DNA of 5,284 nucleotides, taken from positions 1 through 5,284 of the forward strand of contig JAQUXD010000115.1 of NCBI GenBank assembly GCA_028692535.1. Reading direction: 5' to 3'. The stretch comes from Eubacteriales bacterium (GTDB lineage Bacteria > Bacillota > Clostridia > Peptostreptococcales > Anaerovoracaceae). Shown here piece after piece: positions 1-5,284 of the stretch. The notes beneath the pieces were generated by a model. The model was given only the letters and a program-made list of their open reading frames with translations. It searched no databases and was not told the DNA's origin. The position numbers were made by a program, and so were the translations under genes. Numbering within the stretch: position 1 is the stretch's first letter; the number at the start of each line of letters is the position of its first letter.

Positions 1-383
1 CGCAGACTGACATCGTAATCGATGGACAGCCTTCCTTTTCCGTTTGCATCCGGGAGATAATCCGTGATGCTGTTGGTGAGCACTTCCATGCCCACGGCGC
101 CAAAGGGAGTATCGTAATACCCTTCGAATCGTTTTCCCTTTTCAAACTCGATCATGGTGGAAGTGCCCAGCGGTTTTCCGCTTCGCTTCATCTTGACCTT
201 GTTTTCGCAGATGGCCAGGGACGTGCGGCAGCCTTCCAATCCGGAGAGCTCGCTTTCCAGATAGGTAACATACGTGGTCTTCCCGCGCTTGTAGAGCTTG
301 CCTTCCGTGATGAATTCCACCACGTCTTCGTGCTGGTCCTGCTCATCGCGATGGGTAACGGTCATTCCCTTTATTTTTAGCAT
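1..383 (-). CDS. DUF1934 (YwiB-like) beta-barrel protein, C-terminus cut by window edge
   Basis: The start is in the window and the 3' end runs off base 1, leaving 127 codons. The family is usually around 140 residues, so little is missing. The protein begins MLKIKGMTVTHRDE. It has the family pattern of an early 'EFITEGKLY' strand, a 'TYVTYLESE' strand, a 'KVKMKRSGK' turn, 'STMIEFEKGKRF', then 'YDTPFGAVGMEVLTNSI' and a closing 'GRLSIDYDVSL' strand. This matches DUF1934 proteins such as Bacillus YwiB, predicted small lipocalin-like beta barrels of unknown function. No signal peptide or membrane segment is visible. I chose the ATG at 381-383 because GAGAG (389-393) sits 5 nt upstream; an in-frame ATG at 395 and one at 365 are alternatives. 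The gene overlaps the end of ddl by about 41 nt, which suggests coupled translation at the end of the pgcA-hslO-ddl operon. The family assignment is from recognised sequence pattern and the function is unknown. Confidence 0.82.
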   Translation of the reverse strand, partial: MLKIKGMTVTHRDEQDQHEDVVEFITEGKLYKRGKTTYVTYLESELSGLEGCRTSLAICENKVKMKRSGKPLGTSTMIEFEKGKRFEGYYDTPFGAVGMEVLTNSITDYLPDANGKGRLSIDYDVSL

Positions 384-1443
384 AATATCTCTCATATCCC
401 AATTCCACGATCCTTTCAATGATCTCTGGGTACGTCATTCCAATGTCCATGCACAGCAGCGGAAACATGCTGGCGTGGGTAAATCCCGGTATCGCATTGA
501 TCTCGTTGAGGTACAGCTCCATCGTGTTGCGATCCATCAGGAAGTCGATGCGGGCATATCCCTGACAACCCAGCGCCAGGTAAGCCCGGGCAGCCATGTC
601 CTGCAGTTCCTCTTTCTTTTCGGGCGGGATATCCGCCGGGATGCAGATCTTGCTGGCTGCGTCGAAGTACTTGGACTTGTAATCGTAATATTCGGCGGCA
701 GGCAGGATCTCGCCTACGGCGCCCAGCGTCAGCTCGTAGTTCCCCAGCACCGATGTCTCCAGTTCTCTGCAGAAGATCCCCTTTTCGATCAGAAGACGGT
801 CATCGTATTGCGCGGCGGTCTGCAGCGCCTCGGGAAGCTTATCGGGGCCGGTCACCTTCGAAATTCCCACAGAGGAACCCATATTGGAAGGCTTTACGAA
901 TACCGGATAGCCCAGTTCCTTCTCTGTCTGATCCAGGATCTGTTCGTATCCCTGATTCAGATCTTTCGCGTTGAGGGCGATATAGGGTGCCTGACGGATT
1001 TTTTCGTGGGCGAAGACCTTTTTCGCCGTCACCTTGTCCATGGAAGTGGCGGCGCCCAGGACGCCGCAGCCGCCATAGGGGATGTTCAACAGCTCCAGCA
1101 GGCCTTGCACCGTGCCGTCTTCACCGTTGGGCCCGTGAAGGATGGGCAACGCGAAGTCGATGCGGTCCGACAGGGTATTGGGCCCTTGTCCTAATATGCA
1201 GAGGCTGAAGTGAGCCGGATCGCTGCGCAGATCCTCTTCGGCTTTGGCCTGCCACGTTCCGGGGATCAGCGCCTCCAATGGGCCTTCGTAGAGCAGCCAC
1301 TGCCCCTGCTTCGTGATGCCCAGCATCACGACCTGAAATTTCTCCGGATCGATGGCCCGGATCACCGATGTAGCCGACATCAGCGAGACTTCGTGTTCTC
1401 CGGATTTTCCTCCGAAAATGACTCCGATCCTGGTTTTACTCAT
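343..1443 (-). CDS. ddl: D-alanine--D-alanine ligase
   Basis: This cytoplasmic ATP-grasp ligase joins two D-alanines using ATP, supplying the dipeptide for peptidoglycan precursors. It is 366 residues, normal for the family. Visible landmarks are the N-terminal 'GGKSGEHEVSL' (11-21, first D-Ala site Glu), 'GPNGEDGTVQG' (104-114), 'MDKVTAKKVF' (135-144), the ATP-grasp segment 'KPSNMGSSVGISKV' (184-197), 'YDYKSKYFD' (253-261, the Tyr-bearing loop typical of D-Ala-using enzymes), 'ARIDF' (297-301) and 'NEINAIPGFT' (313-322) with the metal-binding Glu and Asn. The loop matches ordinary Ddl and not the VanA-type D-Ala-D-Lac ligases. The usual Thr in 'NEINTxPG' is Ala here. I start at the ATG at 1441-1443 because GGGAGG lies 6 nt upstream and MSKTRIGVIFGG aligns with the family start; a longer reading to 1485 adds unrelated residues. 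It overlaps hslO by 8 nt upstream and the DUF1934 gene by about 41 nt downstream. Confidence 0.96.
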   Translation of the reverse strand: MSKTRIGVIFGGKSGEHEVSLMSATSVIRAIDPEKFQVVMLGITKQGQWLLYEGPLEALIPGTWQAKAEEDLRSDPAHFSLCILGQGPNTLSDRIDFALPILHGPNGEDGTVQGLLELLNIPYGGCGVLGAATSMDKVTAKKVFAHEKIRQAPYIALNAKDLNQGYEQILDQTEKELGYPVFVKPSNMGSSVGISKVTGPDKLPEALQTAAQYDDRLLIEKGIFCRELETSVLGNYELTLGAVGEILPAAEYYDYKSKYFDAASKICIPADIPPEKKEELQDMAARAYLALGCQGYARIDFLMDRNTMELYLNEINAIPGFTHASMFPLLCMDIGMTYPEIIERIVELGYERYYAKNKGNDRYPSR

Positions 1444-2329
1444 TGCGCGCCTCCCGGAGCAGTGCTTCCAACTTCTCTCGTCCAAATTTGTATTTCTTAA
1501 GGCAGAAATGACAGATAATCTCTGCGCCGCCGTCCTCCTCGATCAAATGCACCAAGTCCTTTTCTCCTATGGAAATCAATGCCTTTTCCATACGCTTGGT
1601 ATTGCAGCCGCAATGCCAGCGAAGGCTGCGCTCTTCCAATACCTGCGGCCTGTAGGCCGGCGGCATGTCTCCCAGGAGGCGATCCATGAGTTCTGCGGGA
1701 CTGTTGACCTGGGGAATGTATTCTGTAAGAGATCTTAGGGCGGCGATGCGCTCTTCCAGAGCATCCAGACACTCTTCTTCGGCGCCGGGCAGAACTTGCA
1801 GAATCATGCCGCCGGCGGCTTGTACGTTCAGATCCGGTCCGATACGGACGCCCAAGGCCACCGAGGAAGGTTGCTGCTCCGACAAAAGGAAGTAGTGGGC
1901 CAGATCTTCGGCGATCTCCCCGGACACCAGGTTGATACGCCCCAGATAAGGCTCCTTGAGCTTTAAGTCTTTGATGACCGTCAGCGTTCCTTTTCCCACG
2001 GCCCCGCCCACGTCGAGCTTCCCGTCGGCCTTAAGCGGAAGCTCCACGTCCGGGTCGGCGATGTAGCCCTTCACCCGACCCCGGCCGTCCGCCGAAGCTA
2101 AAATCTCGGCCGCGGGGCCGTCTCCCTTCACCTGCAGGGTGAGCGTGCAATCCTCGTCCTTGAGCATCAATCCCATGAGCCCCGCCGCAGTGAGCACACG
2201 GCCCAGCGCAGCTGTCGCCAGATTGGTGGCATTGTGTATGATTTTGGCCTCTTGTACCATTTCCGTGGTGATGGCCAGGTAAAGCCGATAAGATCCGCTG
2301 GAATCCACGGCGATGATCGTATTGTTCAT
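1436..2329 (-). CDS. hslO: Hsp33 redox-regulated holdase chaperone
   Basis: Hsp33 is a cytoplasmic chaperone that is inactive when its four cysteines bind zinc. Oxidative stress activates it through zinc loss and disulfide formation, after which it holds unfolding proteins. The product is 297 residues, the usual length. The zinc centre is complete: Cys240-x-Cys242, a 30-residue spacer, then Cys273-x-x-Cys276, matching the family CxC-(27-32)-CxxC pattern. The N-terminal domain shows 'ATNLATAALGRVLTAAG' (34-50), 'QVKGDGP' (66-72) and 'HYFLLSEQQPSSVALGV' (145-161), all characteristic. The ATG at 2327-2329 overlaps the pgcA stop as ATGA, and only a weak GGAAAG precedes it, so translation is probably coupled to pgcA. 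The 3' end overlaps the ddl start by 8 nt. Transcription presumably comes from the promoter before pgcA; no separate promoter is visible. Confidence 0.96.
   Translation of the reverse strand: MNNTIIAVDSSGSYRLYLAITTEMVQEAKIIHNATNLATAALGRVLTAAGLMGLMLKDEDCTLTLQVKGDGPAAEILASADGRGRVKGYIADPDVELPLKADGKLDVGGAVGKGTLTVIKDLKLKEPYLGRINLVSGEIAEDLAHYFLLSEQQPSSVALGVRIGPDLNVQAAGGMILQVLPGAEEECLDALEERIAALRSLTEYIPQVNSPAELMDRLLGDMPPAYRPQVLEERSLRWHCGCNTKRMEKALISIGEKDLVHLIEEDGGAEIICHFCLKKYKFGREKLEALLREARNE
1450..1455 (-). promoter_or_regulatory. Ribosome binding site of ddl
   Basis: The minus strand reads GGGAGG at 1455-1450, 6 nt before the ATG at 1443. This near-consensus Shine-Dalgarno lies inside the last codons of hslO. 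It decides the ddl start in favour of 1443 over the upstream in-frame ATG at 1485. Confidence 0.85.
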
Positions 2330-4041
2330 AAACGGTTCTTTCCGATATACTCCGATATCTCTTCTTTCATCTTTTGTGTCAACGCCAACGAAGCGTCTCT
2401 GCTGCTTTCCTTCGCCGACAGATAAACCTTCAGTTTCGGCTCGGTGCCCGAAGGCCTTGCGATCAGCCCGGCGCCATTTGACATGGTGTAGCGGAGCACT
2501 TCCGACCGGGGCAGTCCGGTATCGTGATGCTTGTAATCCACAAAGCTTTGGACAGGGCTGCCCGCAAAGGTCTTTGGCGGATCTTTGCGAAGAGCTTCCA
2601 GTACGTCGTTCATGGCGGCCATGCCCGCGGAGCCCTCGAAGGCAAATTCTGCGATGTCATCCACATAATACCCGTACCGGTCATACAGTTCCGTAAGCCG
2701 GTCACCCAGGGTCATGCCTTGTGATTTATAATGCGCGGCCATCTGGCAAACAAGCATGGCGCCGTTCACGGCGTCCTTGTCTCGCACGTAGGATCCGGAC
2801 AGATAACCGTAGCTCTCCTCAAAGCCGAAGAAGTACCGATCTTCCTGTCCGTCACGTTCCAGTTGGCCGATGATCTCTCCGATATATTTGAATCCGGTGA
2901 GTACTTCCCGCATTTCCAGACCGTAGTGATCACAGATCTCCCGTACCATGTTGCTGGTGACGATAGTCTTGATCACAATGGGATCTTTGGGTCGGGCCTT
3001 CCTTGCGCACAGAAAATCCAGAAGCAGCAGACCCGTTTCGTTTCCTGTGAGCAGATCCGGTTCCCACCACTGGGTTCCCGGTTCACATATGGCAACTCCG
3101 ATCCGGTCCCCGTCGGGATCCGTGGCCAGGAGCAGATCCGGCGTTTCCAACCGGCGACACAGGGCAAGGCCTTCGGCCAAAGCCTCTTTTTTCTCCGGAT
3201 TGGGATAGGGGCAGGTCGGGAAATTCCCATCAGGCTCCCGCTGGCTCTCCACCACATGCACGGTTCCGACGCCGATCTCCTTCAGGATCCGCAGCACCGG
3301 TTTGAGCCCGCTGCCGTTCAACGGCGAAAACACTACCTCCAGATCCTTGCAATCCGTAGGAACACCAGCCCCCAACACCGCTTCGATATATCGCTCGACC
3401 ACGGCCTGCTCGATCAGGGTGATCGGCGCATGCGCGCCGGTTTTTCGGACATCCCGAAAGGGGTCCAGGCGATGAATGTATTCCAGTACTTCGTCGGCGG
3501 CTTCCAGTGTCAGCTGGCAGCCTTCCTCGTTGTAAACTTTATATCCGTTATAGATCGCCGGATTGTGGCTGGCCGTGACCATGATCCCGGCAGAAGCTTT
3601 ATAATAGCGAACCGCAAAGGACAGCATGGGCGTAGGGGATGTCTCCGGATACAAATAGACCCGAATGCCGTTGGCCGCCATGATCCGTGCCGCTGTGTCT
3701 GCGAATTCCCCGGACATGTTGCGTGTATCATAGGAAATAGCGATGGAGGGCGCTTCCGGGAAATGCTTCAGCACATAGTTCGCCAGACCCTGCGTAGCCT
3801 TTCCCACAGTATAAATGTTCATCCGGTTGGTGCCGGCACCCAAAATGCCCCGCAATCCTCCGGTCCCGAATTCCAATTCTTTATAAAAAGCTTCGTGGAT
3901 CTGTGACAGCGCTTCGTCCCTGCGGTCGGTGCTTTGCATTTCGTTCAGAGCCGCAAGCTCTTCGTAAACGCCATCTCCCGGAACGGTATTGCTCAGCCAG
4001 TGGTTGAATCGTTCTGATACGTTATAGTCCTGATCGCTCAT
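2326..4041 (-). CDS. pgcA: Alpha-phosphohexomutase (phosphoglucomutase/phosphomannomutase, PgcA type)
   Basis: The enzyme interconverts hexose 6-phosphate and hexose 1-phosphate through a phosphoserine, feeding nucleotide-sugar and glycogen or cell-wall glycan synthesis in the cytoplasm. At 571 residues it is the size of the PgcA subgroup. All four active-site loops are present: the phosphoserine loop 'TASHNP' (156-161, Ser158), the magnesium loop 'DPDGDR' (308-313), the sugar-binding loop 'GFEESYGYL' (406-414) followed by 'RDKDAV' (420-425), and the phosphate-binding loop 'RPSGTEPK' (529-536). The N-terminal 'EFGTGGLRG' (57-65) is typical of the subgroup. I start at the ATG at 4039-4041 because GGGAGGG is 6 nt upstream; the in-frame ATG at 4056 would overlap that site. 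It is the first gene of the operon, and its stop overlaps the hslO start by 4 nt. Whether it prefers glucose or mannose phosphate cannot be read from the sequence; the PgcA-like length favours phosphoglucomutase. Confidence 0.94.
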   Translation of the reverse strand: MSDQDYNVSERFNHWLSNTVPGDGVYEELAALNEMQSTDRRDEALSQIHEAFYKELEFGTGGLRGILGAGTNRMNIYTVGKATQGLANYVLKHFPEAPSIAISYDTRNMSGEFADTAARIMAANGIRVYLYPETSPTPMLSFAVRYYKASAGIMVTASHNPAIYNGYKVYNEEGCQLTLEAADEVLEYIHRLDPFRDVRKTGAHAPITLIEQAVVERYIEAVLGAGVPTDCKDLEVVFSPLNGSGLKPVLRILKEIGVGTVHVVESQREPDGNFPTCPYPNPEKKEALAEGLALCRRLETPDLLLATDPDGDRIGVAICEPGTQWWEPDLLTGNETGLLLLDFLCARKARPKDPIVIKTIVTSNMVREICDHYGLEMREVLTGFKYIGEIIGQLERDGQEDRYFFGFEESYGYLSGSYVRDKDAVNGAMLVCQMAAHYKSQGMTLGDRLTELYDRYGYYVDDIAEFAFEGSAGMAAMNDVLEALRKDPPKTFAGSPVQSFVDYKHHDTGLPRSEVLRYTMSNGAGLIARPSGTEPKLKVYLSAKESSRDASLALTQKMKEEISEYIGKNRL

Positions 4042-4047
4042 CACATT

Positions 4048-4054
4048 CCCTCCC
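4048..4054 (-). promoter_or_regulatory. Ribosome binding site of pgcA
   Basis: The minus strand reads GGGAGGG at 4054-4048, 6 nt before the ATG at 4041. It is a strong Shine-Dalgarno. It makes the longer reading from 4056 unlikely, because that ATG abuts the site instead of following it. Confidence 0.8.
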
Positions 4055-4064
4055 ATGTGCGGTT

Positions 4065-4101
4065 ATTATATTATTTTACCACAAATACCCACTGATGATA
4101 A
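4065..4101 (-). promoter_or_regulatory. Likely sigma-A promoter of the pgcA-hslO-ddl-DUF1934 operon
   Basis: On the minus strand, TTATCA (4101-4096, four of six matches to TTGACA) is followed after 17 nt by TAAAAT (4078-4073), which is preceded by TGG, an extended -10 (TGn). A second perfect -10 hexamer, TATAAT (4070-4065), overlaps this AT-rich block but has no convincing -35 at 16-18 nt. Either would give a leader of only about 15-25 nt before the strong pgcA ribosome binding site. It lies just past the ispE terminator, where a new unit should begin. The exact start point is inferred, not seen. Confidence 0.5.
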
Positions 4102-4118
4102 AGACGTTTCCGGCAATG

Positions 4119-4162
4119 AAAAAGAGGCGCTGCCCTGTCTTTCACAGGATCCGCCGCCTCTT
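4119..4162 (-). terminator. Rho-independent terminator after ispE
   Basis: On the minus strand an 8-bp GC-rich stem (AAGAGGCG, 4162-4155 read as the complement, with CGCCTCTT, 4129-4122) encloses an inner 5-bp stem (CCTGT 4148-4144 with ACAGG 4138-4134) and a 5-nt loop. A run of five T follows (4123-4119). The hairpin starts 14 nt past the ispE stop. On the plus strand no T-run follows the stem, so it appears to act only in the minus direction. It closes the thiolase-ispE unit and separates it from the pgcA operon. Confidence 0.82.
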
Positions 4163-4175
4163 CGTGTCTCGGAAG

Positions 4176-5099
4176 TTATTGAAGCGTCGACACAAATTGA
4201 TTGCTTGGATTGAGCCCGTGACAAACACAGGTGCTTTCCATAGGCGACCCGTTGGGATAAACGCCCACAACGCTGGGTCCGCTTCCACTCACGAATACGG
4301 TCAGCGGGTTATACAAACTCCGGACCCAGTCGATCGATTTTTGGATCTCCGGAAACAGTCTCAATGCCGGGGCCTGCAGGTGGTTGCCCATACACGCCGC
4401 AGCTTTTGCCACATCCTTGGGCGCGGCTTCCAGCAGCGCTTTCAGATCAAAGGGCTGCGCCCGATCCTCGGGCGTCAGCGCCTGATACACGTCCCCGGTG
4501 GATACGGAAATATCCGGAGTGGTAATGAGAACCTTGCAATCCAGCGGCTCCACAGGCTGAAGCTCCGTACCCCGTCCGGTGGCCAGGCAAGCGGTAATTC
4601 CCTTGTGGACCATAAGACAAAAGGGTACATCCGAACCCAGTTGAGCGGCCAGCTCCAGCAGCGGATCGAACGCCTGCGCCGGAAGAGCCCAAAGACCCGC
4701 CAACGCCCAAAGCACGGCGGCACCGTCGGCGCTGCCGCCGGCCAGACCTGCGGCCACGGGGATCTTTTTTTCGATGTCTACTGTGATGCGTTCACACAGA
4801 CCCCGATGGAATCGCTCGTGCATGAGCAACGCCGCTTGGTAAGCCAGGTTCTCAGGTCCGGTGGGCAAAAGCGGCGCGCTGGTGCGCACGTCCACAGCCA
4901 ACTCGCCGGGAAACGCTTCGCAGGGCGAAGCATAAGGGGGGAGCCCTGCCGGGCAGGGCTCCCATCCTGTTTGTATCCTGTCGCAAAGGTCCACGGCTTG
5001 CATCACGGTTTCCACTTCGTGGTACCCGTCGGGCCGTTTTCCCAGCACATTCAGTATTAAATTGATTTTGGCATAGGCCTTCAGCTCTTGATATTCCAT
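4176..5099 (-). CDS. ispE: 4-diphosphocytidyl-2-C-methyl-D-erythritol kinase
   Basis: IspE phosphorylates the 2-hydroxyl of CDP-methylerythritol with ATP in the non-mevalonate (MEP) pathway to isoprenoid precursors. It is a cytoplasmic GHMP-family kinase. The 307-residue protein has 'AYAKINLILNV' (8-18, with the conserved Lys11), 'KRPDGYHEVETV' (21-32), the ATP-binding loop 'PVAAGLAGGSADGAAVL' (114-130), 'GSDVPF' (155-160, catalytic Asp157), 'ATGRGTEL' (173-180) and 'SGSGPSVVGVY' (271-281). I start at the ATG at 5097-5099, where the family begins; GAGAAG (5109-5104) lies 4 nt upstream. A longer in-frame reading to 5177 would run into the thiolase gene and adds arginine-rich nonsense. The stretch between 'DLCDRI' and 'NLAYQ' is 41 residues, against about 24 in Bacillus subtilis IspE as I recall it; the extra residues (roughly 44-63) are encoded by two hairpins. 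All catalytic motifs are intact, so the gene looks functional. It follows the thiolase gene by 32 nt and is followed by a terminator. Confidence 0.95.
   Translation of the reverse strand: MEYQELKAYAKINLILNVLGKRPDGYHEVETVMQAVDLCDRIQTGWEPCPAGLPPYASPCEAFPGELAVDVRTSAPLLPTGPENLAYQAALLMHERFHRGLCERITVDIEKKIPVAAGLAGGSADGAAVLWALAGLWALPAQAFDPLLELAAQLGSDVPFCLMVHKGITACLATGRGTELQPVEPLDCKVLITTPDISVSTGDVYQALTPEDRAQPFDLKALLEAAPKDVAKAAACMGNHLQAPALRLFPEIQKSIDWVRSLYNPLTVFVSGSGPSVVGVYPNGSPMESTCVCHGLNPSNQFVSTLQ
4915..4931. repeat. Second inverted repeat inside ispE, 6-bp stem
   Basis: GCTTCG (4915-4920) pairs with CGAAGC (4926-4931) across a CAGGG loop. The loop sequence also occurs in the arm of the neighbouring larger hairpin (4939-4963), so the two may be parts of one element. 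It encodes ispE residues about 57-62. Confidence 0.6.
4939..4963. repeat. Perfect 11-bp inverted repeat inside ispE
   Basis: GGGAGCCCTGC (4939-4949) pairs perfectly with GCAGGGCTCCC (4953-4963) around a 3-nt CGG loop. It is an almost all-GC hairpin inside the coding frame (ispE residues about 46-54) with no T-run, so it does not resemble a terminator. A second hairpin lies 7 nt away. Together they coincide with the part of IspE that appears lengthened. Origin as an inserted palindromic element is an inference. Confidence 0.85.
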
Positions 5100-5131
5100 T
5101 ATACTTCTCGGAAAGAATGCTCCGCCGCTGC

Positions 5132-5284
5132 CTACATCTCCACGATCATGGCTGTGCCCTGACCGCCGCCGATGCACAGCGTTGCCAATCCGTACTTGCT
5201 GCCCCGTTTTTTCATCTCGTAGAGCAACGTGATCAGGATTCTTGCGCCGGATGCCCCGATGGGGTGTCCCAATGCGATGGCGCC
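5132..5284 (-). CDS. Thiolase (acetyl-CoA C-acetyltransferase-like), C-terminal 50 residues only
   Basis: Only the end of the gene is in the window; the 5' part lies beyond base 5284 and the stop is TAG at 5132-5134. Translation gives 'GAIALGHPIGASGARIL' near the start, which carries the conserved catalytic His of the thiolase GHP motif, and 'CIGGGQGTAMIVEM' at the end, which carries the catalytic Cys of the CxGGGxG motif. Both are diagnostic of thiolase family II. The best match is biosynthetic or degradative acetyl-CoA acetyltransferase (ThlA/AtoB type), which joins or splits acetoacetyl-CoA and serves butyrate or fatty-acid metabolism in many Clostridia. Chain-length preference cannot be judged from this fragment. 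It precedes ispE by 32 nt with no terminator between, so the two are probably co-transcribed. Confidence 0.93.
   Translation of the reverse strand, partial: GAIALGHPIGASGARILITLLYEMKKRGSKYGLATLCIGGGQGTAMIVEM

Noticed and set aside
298..1194. Plus-strand open frame (298 codons) opposite ddl
   Set aside because: Antisense shadow of a clear ddl gene; the translation is low in family-like pattern and starts within the DUF1934 gene.
343..1443. Possible Van-type resistance ligase
   Set aside because: The active-site loop reads YDYKSKY as in housekeeping Ddl, and no vanH, vanX, vanT or two-component regulator genes lie nearby.
1444..1485. N-terminal extension of ddl to the ATG at 1485
   Set aside because: The strong GGGAGG at 1450-1455 lies inside the extension and serves the ATG at 1443; the extra 14 residues do not match Ddl.
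2015..2044. 8-bp inverted repeat GAGCTTCC/GGAAGCTC with 14-nt loop inside hslO
   Set aside because: The long loop and location in well-conserved coding sequence make chance the simplest explanation.
3426..3435. 10-bp palindrome GCGCATGCGC inside pgcA
   Set aside because: Short symmetric words of this size are expected by chance in GC-rich coding sequence; no second copy or flanking structure was seen.
2731..3906. Long plus-strand open frame (391 codons) opposite pgcA
   Set aside because: It lies wholly antisense to a phosphohexomutase with every catalytic motif intact, has no recognisable family pattern and no good ribosome binding site. GC-biased codon use on the real strand commonly leaves such open antisense frames.
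4095..5060. Plus-strand open frame (321 codons) opposite ispE and the terminator
   Set aside because: Antisense shadow of ispE that also runs through the terminator hairpin; Arg/His/Gln-rich translation with no recognisable domain.
5100..5177. N-terminal extension of ispE to the ATG at 5177
   Set aside because: It would overlap the thiolase 3' end by more than 40 nt and adds 26 residues not seen in IspE, while the ATG at 5099 fits the family start.

Overview
The window reads as an ordinary chromosomal segment of a moderately GC-rich anaerobic Firmicute, most likely in the Clostridia. The reasons are the protein family set (clostridial-type Hsp33, a DUF1934/YwiB-like protein, a PgcA-type phosphohexomutase, a thiolase next to a MEP-pathway gene), strong GGGAGG-type ribosome binding sites and very tight gene packing. 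All real genes are on the minus strand, so the gene order below runs from high to low coordinates. I cannot name a genus from the sequence alone.

Transcription unit A (5284 to about 4119): the last 50 codons of a thiolase, a 32-nt gap, then ispE (4-diphosphocytidyl-2-C-methyl-D-erythritol kinase, non-mevalonate isoprenoid pathway). A clear intrinsic terminator (4119-4162) lies just past the ispE stop. The unit therefore starts outside the window, and ispE is its last gene.

Intergenic region (about 4042-4175): this stretch of roughly 134 nt holds the ispE terminator, then a plausible sigma-A promoter (4065-4101) and a strong ribosome binding site for the next unit.

Transcription unit B (4041 to 1): pgcA-like phosphoglucomutase/phosphomannomutase, hslO (Hsp33 redox chaperone), ddl (D-alanine--D-alanine ligase), then a DUF1934 protein cut by the window edge. 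Every junction overlaps (4 nt, 8 nt and about 41 nt), so this is very probably a translationally coupled operon. Two members serve envelope building: hexose-1-phosphate supply for nucleotide sugars, and the D-Ala-D-Ala dipeptide for peptidoglycan. The redox chaperone sits between them, and the role of the DUF1934 protein is unknown.

I see no new defence, mobile or RNA-based system here. The most unusual feature is inside ispE: two adjacent perfect hairpins (4939-4963 and 4915-4931) fall in a segment that looks about 17 residues longer than the matching part of other IspE proteins, as if a small palindromic element had inserted in frame. No tRNA, rRNA, CRISPR array or insertion sequence was seen.
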